A stretch of DNA of 64,000 nt from Saccharospirillum sp. MSK14-1. Lineage in GTDB: Bacteria; Pseudomonadota; Gammaproteobacteria; Pseudomonadales; Natronospirillaceae. The notes beneath the pieces are model-generated. The model saw nothing but the letters and a program-made list of their open reading frames with translations. It had not been told where the DNA came from and searched no databases. The stretch is from contig NZ_MIES01000026.1 of NCBI RefSeq assembly GCF_003054965.1, positions 1 through 64,000 on the forward strand, written 5' to 3'. Positions 30,271 to 37,276 of the stretch are shown here, in pieces. Both the position numbers and the translations under genes were made by a program. How positions within the stretch are numbered: position 1 is the stretch's first letter; each line of letters opens with the position of its first letter.

Positions 30271-31097
30271 AAGGCCACCTCCCCAACAAAGTCAGGCAAT
30301 GCCAGTCCCAAATCCGGACTGCGGACCGGCGCACGCCACTCCAGCTCAAGATCGTTTGGCCAACGTCCATCACGCAACGCATTCACGAACGTGCCGCCCA
30401 GGTCACCATAATCCAGCCGCAAACGCGTCGACTGCATGCGCTTTTCACCCGACCCCATCGACACCGGCGACAGGCTTACGGCCGAGATCGGATCGCCCCC
30501 GGTACGCACCGCCAGCTCGACCGGGCCGGTGCTTAAACCAAAACGATTGGGGTTATCCAACAGCAGGTCCAGTTCGACCGTCACCGAAGTCAAATTAATG
30601 CTATCGACGCGCCAGTCCGCCAGCTGCACCGTCGGCAAACGCGGTACCGGCACGGTAAAAGACTGTTCCCACGATAACTGGCGTGGCCCCAGTACCGGCA
30701 CATCCACAGTCGGCGACAGATGCAGCATCAACGCCACTTCGCCGTTGTCATAAGCGTCAGCCACACGGTCGATCAAACCCGATACCGCCAGTGACCAATC
30801 CAGATTCACCGTCGTGGCACGGCCAGCAGGCAAACCGGAAATCGGTGGGCTGTCGAGTTGCAGCCAGGGTTCGCCATCGAGCCAAAGCTCCGCCCGCAGC
30901 GATTGAATGGGTAGGGAATAGGCGTTGGGGTTGGTGATGGTGACGCGGCTGCGGCCATCAAGTTGCTGCCAGCTCAGCGCGGTCAGCTGACTGCTTTGGT
31001 GCTGAAAGGTGGGTGCCCGGTACACATCATCCACACCCAGGCCAGCACAACCGGCCAACCCTAGAACCACCGCCACAAACAGCCACAAGACTCGCAT
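30267..31097 (-). CDS. LEA type 2 (LEA14-like) lipoprotein
   Basis: 276 aa. A signal peptide ends in the lipobox GLAGC. Two WHy/LEA14-like beta-sandwich units follow, the first around ALSWQQLDGRSRVTITNPNAYSLPIQSLRAELWLDGE and the second around VDSINLTSVTVELDLLLDNPNRFGLSTGPVELAVRTGG. NPN is the family hallmark and occurs in both. Such proteins are envelope lipoproteins of unknown function. The ATG at 31097 is chosen over the adjacent GTG because spacing from GGTGAG is better. It overlaps the downstream aapJ paralog by 4 bp. Confidence 0.85.
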   Translation of the reverse strand: MRVLWLFVAVVLGLAGCAGLGVDDVYRAPTFQHQSSQLTALSWQQLDGRSRVTITNPNAYSLPIQSLRAELWLDGEPWLQLDSPPISGLPAGRATTVNLDWSLAVSGLIDRVADAYDNGEVALMLHLSPTVDVPVLGPRQLSWEQSFTVPVPRLPTVQLADWRVDSINLTSVTVELDLLLDNPNRFGLSTGPVELAVRTGGDPISAVSLSPVSMGSGEKRMQSTRLRLDYGDLGGTFVNALRDGRWPNDLELEWRAPVRSPDLGLALPDFVGEVAL

Positions 31098-31156
31098 CAC
31101 AGCTCACCAATACAGGAATAAAGACCTCGGCACCTTTGCCTGAGCCGGCACAACTG

Positions 31157-31825
31157 TCAAGAGCCAGCGACGCCCACCTGGCTGTGCAATTGCCAATCGG
31201 TGTCATCCAGTTTGAACAGCAGTTGATCACCGTTGGATAAAACCCCCACACCTGCCGGGGTACCGGTCAGCACCACATCGCCAGGAGACAGACTGAAATC
31301 CTGTAGAATCAAACGCAGCAATTGCGCCGGCGGACACAGCATTTGACGAATCTGTCCGTGCTGACGAAGCGCGCCATTAAGTTCCAGACGATAGGACCAA
31401 TCGCCCATCTGAGCGGGCATTTGCGCGATGGGCAACCAGGGACCCAAGGGTAAGGCACCATCGAACGCTTTGGCGCGCTCCCAGGGATGACCAGCCTGTT
31501 TTAATTCCAATTGCAGTTCGCGATCGGTTAAATCCAGCGCCAGAGACACAGCCGTCACCGCCGTCCAAGGATCATCACTCGACGCCGTCAAAGGCGCACC
31601 GATCAACAGCGCCAATTCCGTTTCAAAATGCAGCGTCGCGCGTGTCAGCGACAATTGACCTGCCAACTCACAAAAGGCGCTGGCGGGTTTATGAAACAGC
31701 AGCGGCTGCTCCGGAATGGGGTTGTTCAACTCACGCGCATGCTCGGCGTAATTGCGCCCGACACACACGGCCTTGCCGACCGGCAGTTCGATGGCATCAC
31801 CAGAATGCCAACGATGCGCATACAC
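31157..31825 (-). CDS. Fumarylacetoacetate hydrolase family protein
   Basis: 222 aa, the size of E. coli YcgM-type enzymes. The conserved VCVGRNYAEHARELNN, the metal-binding ETELALLIG and GDVVLTGTPAGVGVL are present. Members are oxaloacetate/acylpyruvate decarboxylases or hydrolases, and oxaloacetate tautomerase activity has been reported for some. The start is taken at GTG 31825 just after the stop of the preceding gene, with GAGGAAGAG as the ribosome-binding site; anything longer would overlap that gene out of frame. Confidence 0.88.
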   Translation of the reverse strand: MYAHRWHSGDAIELPVGKAVCVGRNYAEHARELNNPIPEQPLLFHKPASAFCELAGQLSLTRATLHFETELALLIGAPLTASSDDPWTAVTAVSLALDLTDRELQLELKQAGHPWERAKAFDGALPLGPWLPIAQMPAQMGDWSYRLELNGALRQHGQIRQMLCPPAQLLRLILQDFSLSPGDVVLTGTPAGVGVLSNGDQLLFKLDDTDWQLHSQVGVAGS

Positions 31826-31826
31826 C

Positions 31827-33053
31827 TTACTCTTCCTCGTCTTCTTCGACGGGCTCGGGGATGACCGCCAACTCGGCAATCTGAGCGGCCGCATCAGATA
31901 ACGTCGATTGAATGGGCGCTTGCTGCTCCAGAATGGCTTCCATGGCGGCACTGCCAAACATCCAATACAACGCCATGGCAGGCACCGATGGCTGCAGTTC
32001 GGCTGTTTGCCAAACGGTCCAGGCCCGCGCGTGCCAGTCTTCGTCTTCCTGCCACTGCTCCAATGCCGCTTCGTGCAAAGGCGCAGCCGGCGCCAGGGTT
32101 TCGGTTAACGCGTCGAAACCGGCCTCACTGAGCAAGGCGTCTTCAATAAACCGGCGCGACAGGGTTTTATTGGGTGTCGCCGAATTGATAAAGGCTGCCG
32201 TTACCTCACCAAACCCGCGCCCGGACTGACCACTCAGCGACGGATAAGGCCCCACGAGCAGATCCACACCGGCGGCTTCGTAATCCGGCAACGCATTGGC
32301 CGCAGTCAGCACACAGGCCGCCCGATCGGCCGTGAAGGCGTCATCAACATCTTCGGTGGTCAAGCGCGCCGGCAACAGATCGCCCTCGATCATCGATTGC
32401 ATAAACGACATAGCCGCAATGGCAGCCGGAGCACTCAATCCCACATCCTGCGTATTCAATAAACCGGCTTCATCGCGACCAAAAACATAGCCGCCTTGAG
32501 CGCTCATCAAGCCGTAATTCAGATAGAGGTTGGTGGCATCAAACAGCAGGGGGCGGGCATTTTGACGCGCCAGGCTGCTTTCGGCTTGCCACACCGCCTG
32601 CCAAGTGTCGAAAGGGGCATCGACCTGATCGGCATTGCAGGCTTGAACAGCGCCTTCCAGTGCCAACGGATAGCCATAGACGACGTCCTGGAAGGTGAGC
32701 ACCGACCAATAGGGTTCGTTGATGGCATTGCGTAACGTCGAGCGCGGTTCGATGGCGGTCACAACACCGCCCATGGCCCAGTCAGTCAGATGTTGGTGTT
32801 GACCGATGTAGATGTCGGGCCCGTCGTTATCCACTTCACGTTGCTGAAAAGCACGCCGGCCTTGCTCCGGCGCCGCAACCTCCACGGTCACACCGGTACG
32901 TTCGCTGTAGGCTTCCGCCAACCGAGTCAGTTCATCGATATCGCGGCCCGGGTCAACCCAAACCAGCAAAGAACCTTGCTCAAAGGCATGCGCGGGCGTC
33001 ATCAGGGCGACCAGCAGTAACAGGGCGGCAGGCAGGCGAAGCGTAGCAATCAT
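31827..33053 (-). CDS. Maltose-binding-type extracellular solute-binding protein, orphan
   Basis: 408 aa. A signal peptide (ATLRLPAALLLLVALMTPAHA) is followed by a family 1 solute-binding fold resembling MalE: GSLLVWVDPGRDIDELTRLAEAYSERTGVTVEV, DGPDIYIGQHQHLTDWA, and VYGYPLALEGAVQACN. The C-terminus carries an unusual acidic tail (IPEPVEEDEEE). No permease or ATPase gene accompanies it. It overlaps the upstream lipoprotein gene by 4 bp. The ligand could be a sugar or polyol, but this is not shown by the sequence. Confidence 0.83.
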   Translation of the reverse strand: MIATLRLPAALLLLVALMTPAHAFEQGSLLVWVDPGRDIDELTRLAEAYSERTGVTVEVAAPEQGRRAFQQREVDNDGPDIYIGQHQHLTDWAMGGVVTAIEPRSTLRNAINEPYWSVLTFQDVVYGYPLALEGAVQACNADQVDAPFDTWQAVWQAESSLARQNARPLLFDATNLYLNYGLMSAQGGYVFGRDEAGLLNTQDVGLSAPAAIAAMSFMQSMIEGDLLPARLTTEDVDDAFTADRAACVLTAANALPDYEAAGVDLLVGPYPSLSGQSGRGFGEVTAAFINSATPNKTLSRRFIEDALLSEAGFDALTETLAPAAPLHEAALEQWQEDEDWHARAWTVWQTAELQPSVPAMALYWMFGSAAMEAILEQQAPIQSTLSDAAAQIAELAVIPEPVEEDEEE

Positions 33054-33556
33054 GGCAATTCCTGTTCGGTTGAAGGTTGCGGTGGCGTTATACCCGCCGA
33101 GCGCAGACGATTATCGAGCACCCCACGCGCCTGCTCGGCGGTGCGGTTCAGGCCGACCAATATCCAGATGGTTCCAGCCGGGCTGGTACGGGTTCGCACC
33201 ACCCGCAGCTCTTCACTGAGCCAGTCGTAAACCAGAGCCTGTGCCCGGTCACGCTGTTGCGCCGGTAACGCGGAATACCAAGCCTGATTCCACTCCAGCA
33301 CCAGTTGCTGATGAACCGACTGAAATCCACTTTCGATGCGGGCTTCCGCCGTGGCCTCACTGGGTGGCGACGAGCGTAACCGCGTCAGCGGATAACCGGG
33401 CAACGGCTGACCACAGATAAAAGCGGGCGCCGGTGTCCGGACGCTATCCGGATAGGTGCAAGTGGTCAGCTCGGATTGACCAGGCCGGGTCATGCAGGCG
33501 CTGACCACCAGCGCACAGAGCACCCCGACTGAGGTTCGCCACAGCGACAAAGGCAT
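33050..33556 (-). CDS. Small lipoprotein, possibly LPP20-like
   Basis: 168 aa. The signal peptide ends in VVSAC, a lipobox-like site. The mature part has TTCTYPDSVRTPAPAFICGQPLPGYPLTRLRSS followed by a helical region and TSPAGTIWILVGLNRTAEQA. This pattern is seen in LPP20-type lipoproteins; the assignment is tentative. The ATG at 33556 is chosen because AGGA lies 8 bp upstream. First gene of the run 33556-29260 and 32 bp after serA. Confidence 0.7.
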   Translation of the reverse strand: MPLSLWRTSVGVLCALVVSACMTRPGQSELTTCTYPDSVRTPAPAFICGQPLPGYPLTRLRSSPPSEATAEARIESGFQSVHQQLVLEWNQAWYSALPAQQRDRAQALVYDWLSEELRVVRTRTSPAGTIWILVGLNRTAEQARGVLDNRLRSAGITPPQPSTEQELP

Positions 33557-33609
33557 CCACTCCATCCTAACGATCAAAACAGCCGTCGATTATGACAGCA
33601 GCCATCGAC

Positions 33610-34839
33610 TCAGAACAGGATGCGCGTCCGCATGGTGGCTTTCACTTCGCGCACTTTTTCCAAGGCTTTCAGCGAACATTCCTGCGCCACATCAATCACC
33701 ACGTAACCCACCTTCTCATTGGTCTGCAGATACTGACCAATGATGTTGATGTCGTTCTCCGAAAAGATGCGGTTAATTTCCGACATCACGCCCGGCACGT
33801 TGTGGTGAATGTGCAAAATGCGGTGCGCATCCGGGTGCGATGGCAACGCCACTTCCGGGAAGTTCACGGACGACAGCGACGTGCCATTATCGGAATACAG
33901 CGCCAGCTTTTCTGCGACCTCAATACCAATGTTGTACTGCGCTTCCTGAGTAGAACCGCCGACGTGTGGCGTGAGGATCACATTGTCGAATTCGCGCAAC
34001 GGGGATATGAATTCGTCGTTATTGCTGCGCGGTTCGGTCGGGAACACATCGATGGCGGCGCCCAGCAGTTTTTTCTCAGCCAGTGCCGCGGCCAAGGCAT
34101 CAATATCGACCACGGTACCGCGCGAGGCGTTGATAAACACCGAGCCCGGCTTCATCCGGCGGAACTGATCGGCGCCCATCATCCACTTGGTCGCTTCGGT
34201 TTCCGGCACGTGCAAGGTCACCACATCGGCTTCAGCCAGCAGTGCATTCATCGAGCCAACCTGGCGGGCATTACCCAGTGGCAATTTGGTGACCATATCG
34301 AAAAAGATCACTTCCATGCCCAAGCCTTCGGCCAGCACACCCAGCTGAGTACCAATGCTGCCGTAACCGACAATGCCCAGCTTTTTACCGCGAATCTCAT
34401 AGCTGTCGACCGCGCTCTTCTGCCAGCCGCCGCGATGACAAACGGCATTTTTCTCCGGCACACCACGCAGCAGCAAAATCGCCTCGGCCAGTACCAGTTC
34501 GGCCACCGATCGCGTATTGGAATAGGGTGCGTTGAACACCACCACGCCATGTTCGCTGGCCGCGCTCAGATCGACCTGATTGGTGCCGATGCAGAAACAG
34601 CCCACGGCCACCAGCTTGTCGGCCGCCTCAAAGACAGCCCGCGTCAGCTGGGTACGCGAGCGAATGCCGATAAAGTGCGCGTCCCGCACCTTTTCGATCA
34701 GCTCGTCTTCGGGCAGTGAGCCCTTTAGGTATTCGATGTTGGTGTAGCCCGCCTTGTTCAGGGTATCCAATGCGCTCTGATGGACACCTTCCAACAGGAG
34801 GATGCGAATCTTGCTCTTATCCAGAGAATTCTTGCTCAT
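33610..34839 (-). CDS. serA: D-3-phosphoglycerate dehydrogenase
   Basis: 409 aa, against 410 in E. coli. First step of serine synthesis: oxidation of 3-phosphoglycerate with NAD. The Rossmann loop is LGIVGYGSIGTQLGVLAEGLGMEVIFFD, and the catalytic Arg, Glu and His lie in NASRGTVVD, TEP and TPHVGGST contexts. The C-terminal ACT domain (HRILHIHHNVPGVMSEINRIFSENDINIIGQYL) allows serine feedback inhibition. The ATG at 34839 is chosen because it gives the family N-terminus; upstream sequence is non-coding. Confidence 0.97.
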   Translation of the reverse strand: MSKNSLDKSKIRILLLEGVHQSALDTLNKAGYTNIEYLKGSLPEDELIEKVRDAHFIGIRSRTQLTRAVFEAADKLVAVGCFCIGTNQVDLSAASEHGVVVFNAPYSNTRSVAELVLAEAILLLRGVPEKNAVCHRGGWQKSAVDSYEIRGKKLGIVGYGSIGTQLGVLAEGLGMEVIFFDMVTKLPLGNARQVGSMNALLAEADVVTLHVPETEATKWMMGADQFRRMKPGSVFINASRGTVVDIDALAAALAEKKLLGAAIDVFPTEPRSNNDEFISPLREFDNVILTPHVGGSTQEAQYNIGIEVAEKLALYSDNGTSLSSVNFPEVALPSHPDAHRILHIHHNVPGVMSEINRIFSENDINIIGQYLQTNEKVGYVVIDVAQECSLKALEKVREVKATMRTRILF

Positions 34840-34882
34840 GCTCGGCTCTTGCTGCGGGTGGTCGAAAAGAATGGCGGCGCGG

Positions 34883-34891
34883 ATCATACCA
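34883..34891 (-). promoter_or_regulatory. Extended -10 promoter of serA
   Basis: Minus strand TGGTATGAT: a TATGAT hexamer (34883-34888) preceded by TG in the extended -10 position. No convincing -35 is present. It is about 45 bp upstream of the serA start. Confidence 0.45.
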
Positions 34892-34968
34892 CAGCCAGGG
34901 CGCAGCCGAAGGGGCTGATTGTGCAATGGTCTGTTGCGAAGCACACAGCAGCGCACGACGTCGCACCA

Positions 34969-34997
34969 TAAAAAAAGGCCGCCGAAGCGACCTTTTT
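34969..34997 (-). terminator. Terminator after the 5'-nucleotidase gene
   Basis: Minus-strand hairpin of 11 bp with one G-U pair (34972-34982 with 34987-34997), a TTCG loop and a long T run. It lies 24 bp beyond the nucleotidase stop and isolates serA from upstream transcription. Confidence 0.88.
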
Positions 34998-35020
34998 GCA
35001 ACACAGACTGAGCATGAAGA

Positions 35021-36580
35021 TCAGTCGCGAACCACGGCCATGCCCGGTTCAAAGTCTGCGATATCGAGCGGGCTGTTGCGCTCGATGTAATCCGCCAGCA
35101 TGTCGGCATCGACAAAACCAGAGTTCACGTAGTTCGGGTGCTCGGTAATGTTCGGGTAACCGTCACCGCCAGAGGCCATGAAAGAGTTCACCGACAGACG
35201 GTAAGTCTGGTTCGGATCGATCGGCTCACCACCCACTTCGGCTTCAACCACTTCACCTGCGACAATGCGCAGTTCAACGCCATCGAACTGGGCGAAAGCA
35301 CCGCTGCCGGCTTCTTTCTCAGCGGCGGCGTTCAGGTAGTTCATCAGTTCAGCGCCGGTGAAATCGACATAGGCCAACATGTTGCCGAACGGTTGGACGG
35401 TCAGCACGTCTTTATAGGTGATGTCGCCACCTTCCAGATCCGCACGAATACCACCGGAATTCATGATGCCCACATCGGCGTTGGTGCGCGCGCGTTGAGC
35501 ACGGGCAATCAACACACCCAGGTTGGTCGGCTCGTTACGTACGACCGCACGATCACCAATGAAATCGCCATTGGCGCTGCCGATCACAGTGTTCAGCGCT
35601 TCACCACCGGCTTCCTGATACGGCGTCAACATGGCCAGCATGTCTTCGTCTTCGGCAATTTCAGCGCGCATCAGTTCGTCGTTGTCGTCGAGCAGGTTGA
35701 CCGGAATCAGGTCATAGCGGTAATCAACCACTTCGCCATTGCGCAACGTCAGATCCAGGCGACCCACGTACTTGCCCCATTCGTAGGCTTGCAGAATCAG
35801 GGTGTCGTTCTGAACGTCCGGTTCAAACAGCGGGTTCTGGCTGTGGCCACCAACAATGACGTCGATGCCATCAACGCTGCGTGCCAGGGTCACATCACCC
35901 GGGGCGTTGCCACCGAAGTTGCCATTGGCGTAATGACCCATGTGAGTGACGGCAATGATCAGATCCGATTTGGCATCCAACTCAGGGATCAGGTCAGCAG
36001 CAACATCGCTCGGCGTCAGGAAGCTGAGGTCAGTCATGTATTCAGGGTTGGCGATCTTAACCGTGTCTTCGGTGGTGAAACCGACGACGGCCACTTTATG
36101 GCCCTGAACGGTGAACATTTCATAAGGCTCAAACAGAGTCTTGCCGCTGTCGGTGTAAACAATGTTGGCAGACAGGAAGGGGAAACCCGCCCAATCGGCC
36201 TGTTGCATCAACACATCGCGCGGGTTATCGAATTCGTGGTTACCAACGGCCATGGCGTCGTAGTCGAGCATGGCCATGCCGAGGAAATCGGGTTCGGCGT
36301 TTTGCAGATCGGATTCCGGCACACCGGTGTTGATGTCACCACCGGACAGCAGCAATACCTCGCCACCCTCAGCTTCCACTTCAGCGCGAATGCTGTCGAT
36401 CAGGGTTTTGCGTGCGGCCATGCCGTACTCGCCATCATCATTGCGCCAGAAGCGGCCATGGTGATCGTTGGTGTGCAGAATGGTCAGGTGGTAATCGGTA
36501 TCCGGCTCATAGCTCGGACCCATCAGCGCACAACCGCTCAGCGCGATTGCCAAACCCAGAGAAACGGGCAGTAGCGATTT
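35021..36580 (-). CDS. 5'-nucleotidase / UshA-type metallophosphoesterase lipoprotein
   Basis: 519 aa. A lipobox (AIALSGC) puts the mature protein in the periplasm attached to a membrane. The calcineurin-like phosphoesterase domain has TILHTNDHHGRFW, GGDINTG, GNHEFD and VGGHSQNP, all metal-binding motifs. The C-terminal nucleotidase domain carries the substrate loop NSGGIRADLEGGDITY and ASGGDGYPN. It should hydrolyse nucleotides or UDP-sugars so that nucleosides and phosphate can be taken up. The ATG at 36580 is preceded by GGAGAGC. The 247-bp gap 36581-36827 upstream shows no clear feature. Confidence 0.93.
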   Translation of the reverse strand, partial: KSLLPVSLGLAIALSGCALMGPSYEPDTDYHLTILHTNDHHGRFWRNDDGEYGMAARKTLIDSIRAEVEAEGGEVLLLSGGDINTGVPESDLQNAEPDFLGMAMLDYDAMAVGNHEFDNPRDVLMQQADWAGFPFLSANIVYTDSGKTLFEPYEMFTVQGHKVAVVGFTTEDTVKIANPEYMTDLSFLTPSDVAADLIPELDAKSDLIIAVTHMGHYANGNFGGNAPGDVTLARSVDGIDVIVGGHSQNPLFEPDVQNDTLILQAYEWGKYVGRLDLTLRNGEVVDYRYDLIPVNLLDDNDELMRAEIAEDEDMLAMLTPYQEAGGEALNTVIGSANGDFIGDRAVVRNEPTNLGVLIARAQRARTNADVGIMNSGGIRADLEGGDITYKDVLTVQPFGNMLAYVDFTGAELMNYLNAAAEKEAGSGAFAQFDGVELRIVAGEVVEAEVGGEPIDPNQTYRLSVNSFMASGGDGYPNITEHPNYVNSGFVDADMLADYIERNSPLDIADFEPGMAVVRD

Positions 36581-36827
36581 CATTATTATGCTCTCCATGT
36601 TGTTGCCAACAGCTGGTGGTTTTGTCAGGTCCTGACTCTTCGGTCAGAACAGGCTGAATCACTTTAACGACTTCGTCATTAAACCGAAACAAAAGTGGAC
36701 CTTGGCTTTCCGGCGGTCTTAACAGCAAAAACCAAGCCGGTTTCGGCGAAGCCTGAACAAGCGGTCAGTTTCACATCGCCAGCCTAGAGACGCCGTATGA
36801 CAGGGCCATGAACGAAAGATGACAGCG

Positions 36828-37121
36828 TCAGCGCACCGTTTCGGTGCGCACAGCCATCAGCGCGAGTTTCTGCCGGCGCGACTGTGATTTTATCGCGGCC
36901 TCTCGGCGGCCAGCCTCGCTGCGATTCGCGCAAACCTCGGTGTAGACCAACGTCACCGGCCGCCGGGCCCGGGTGTAGCGAGCCCCGCCGACCAACTCAC
37001 CATTGTGTTCACGCAAACGACGCTCTGGATCGGTGGTAACACCGGTGTACAAACTGTTGTCGGCGCAACGCAGGATATACACAAACCACTGCGCAACCGG
37101 GGAGGGCGAGTCTTCCACCAA
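36828..37121 (-). CDS. GIY-YIG nuclease-like protein, YhbQ type
   Basis: 97 aa. The GIY-YIG fold is shown by WFVYILRCADNSLYTGVTTDPERRLREHN, with the two tyrosines and the conserved arginine (RR). YhbQ-type proteins are stand-alone domains with weak or unclear nuclease activity. A TTG at 37121 is chosen because AGGAG lies 8 bp upstream and the size matches YhbQ; a longer start at GTG 37166 is possible. Divergent from the FIST-EAL gene. Confidence 0.85.
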   Translation of the reverse strand: MVEDSPSPVAQWFVYILRCADNSLYTGVTTDPERRLREHNGELVGGARYTRARRPVTLVYTEVCANRSEAGRREAAIKSQSRRQKLALMAVRTETVR

Positions 37122-37276
37122 AGCCTTGTCTCCTGATGAAATTTCAATCGCCGTTCGTATTGACACACAATGTGGCTATTCGACCATTGATAGTGGAGCC
37201 CGCGTCACAAGCGGTTTCCAACGACACGATCTTTAACATAGACTTACAAAACACTAACACATTTAACCCGCTGATT

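Noticed and set aside
35138-36574. 478-codon open frame on the plus strand inside the 5'-nucleotidase gene
   Set aside because: It is antisense to a clear nucleotidase with intact catalytic motifs and matches no family. Its length comes from the base composition of the real gene. The same applies to a 375-codon frame antisense to serA (33592-34719).
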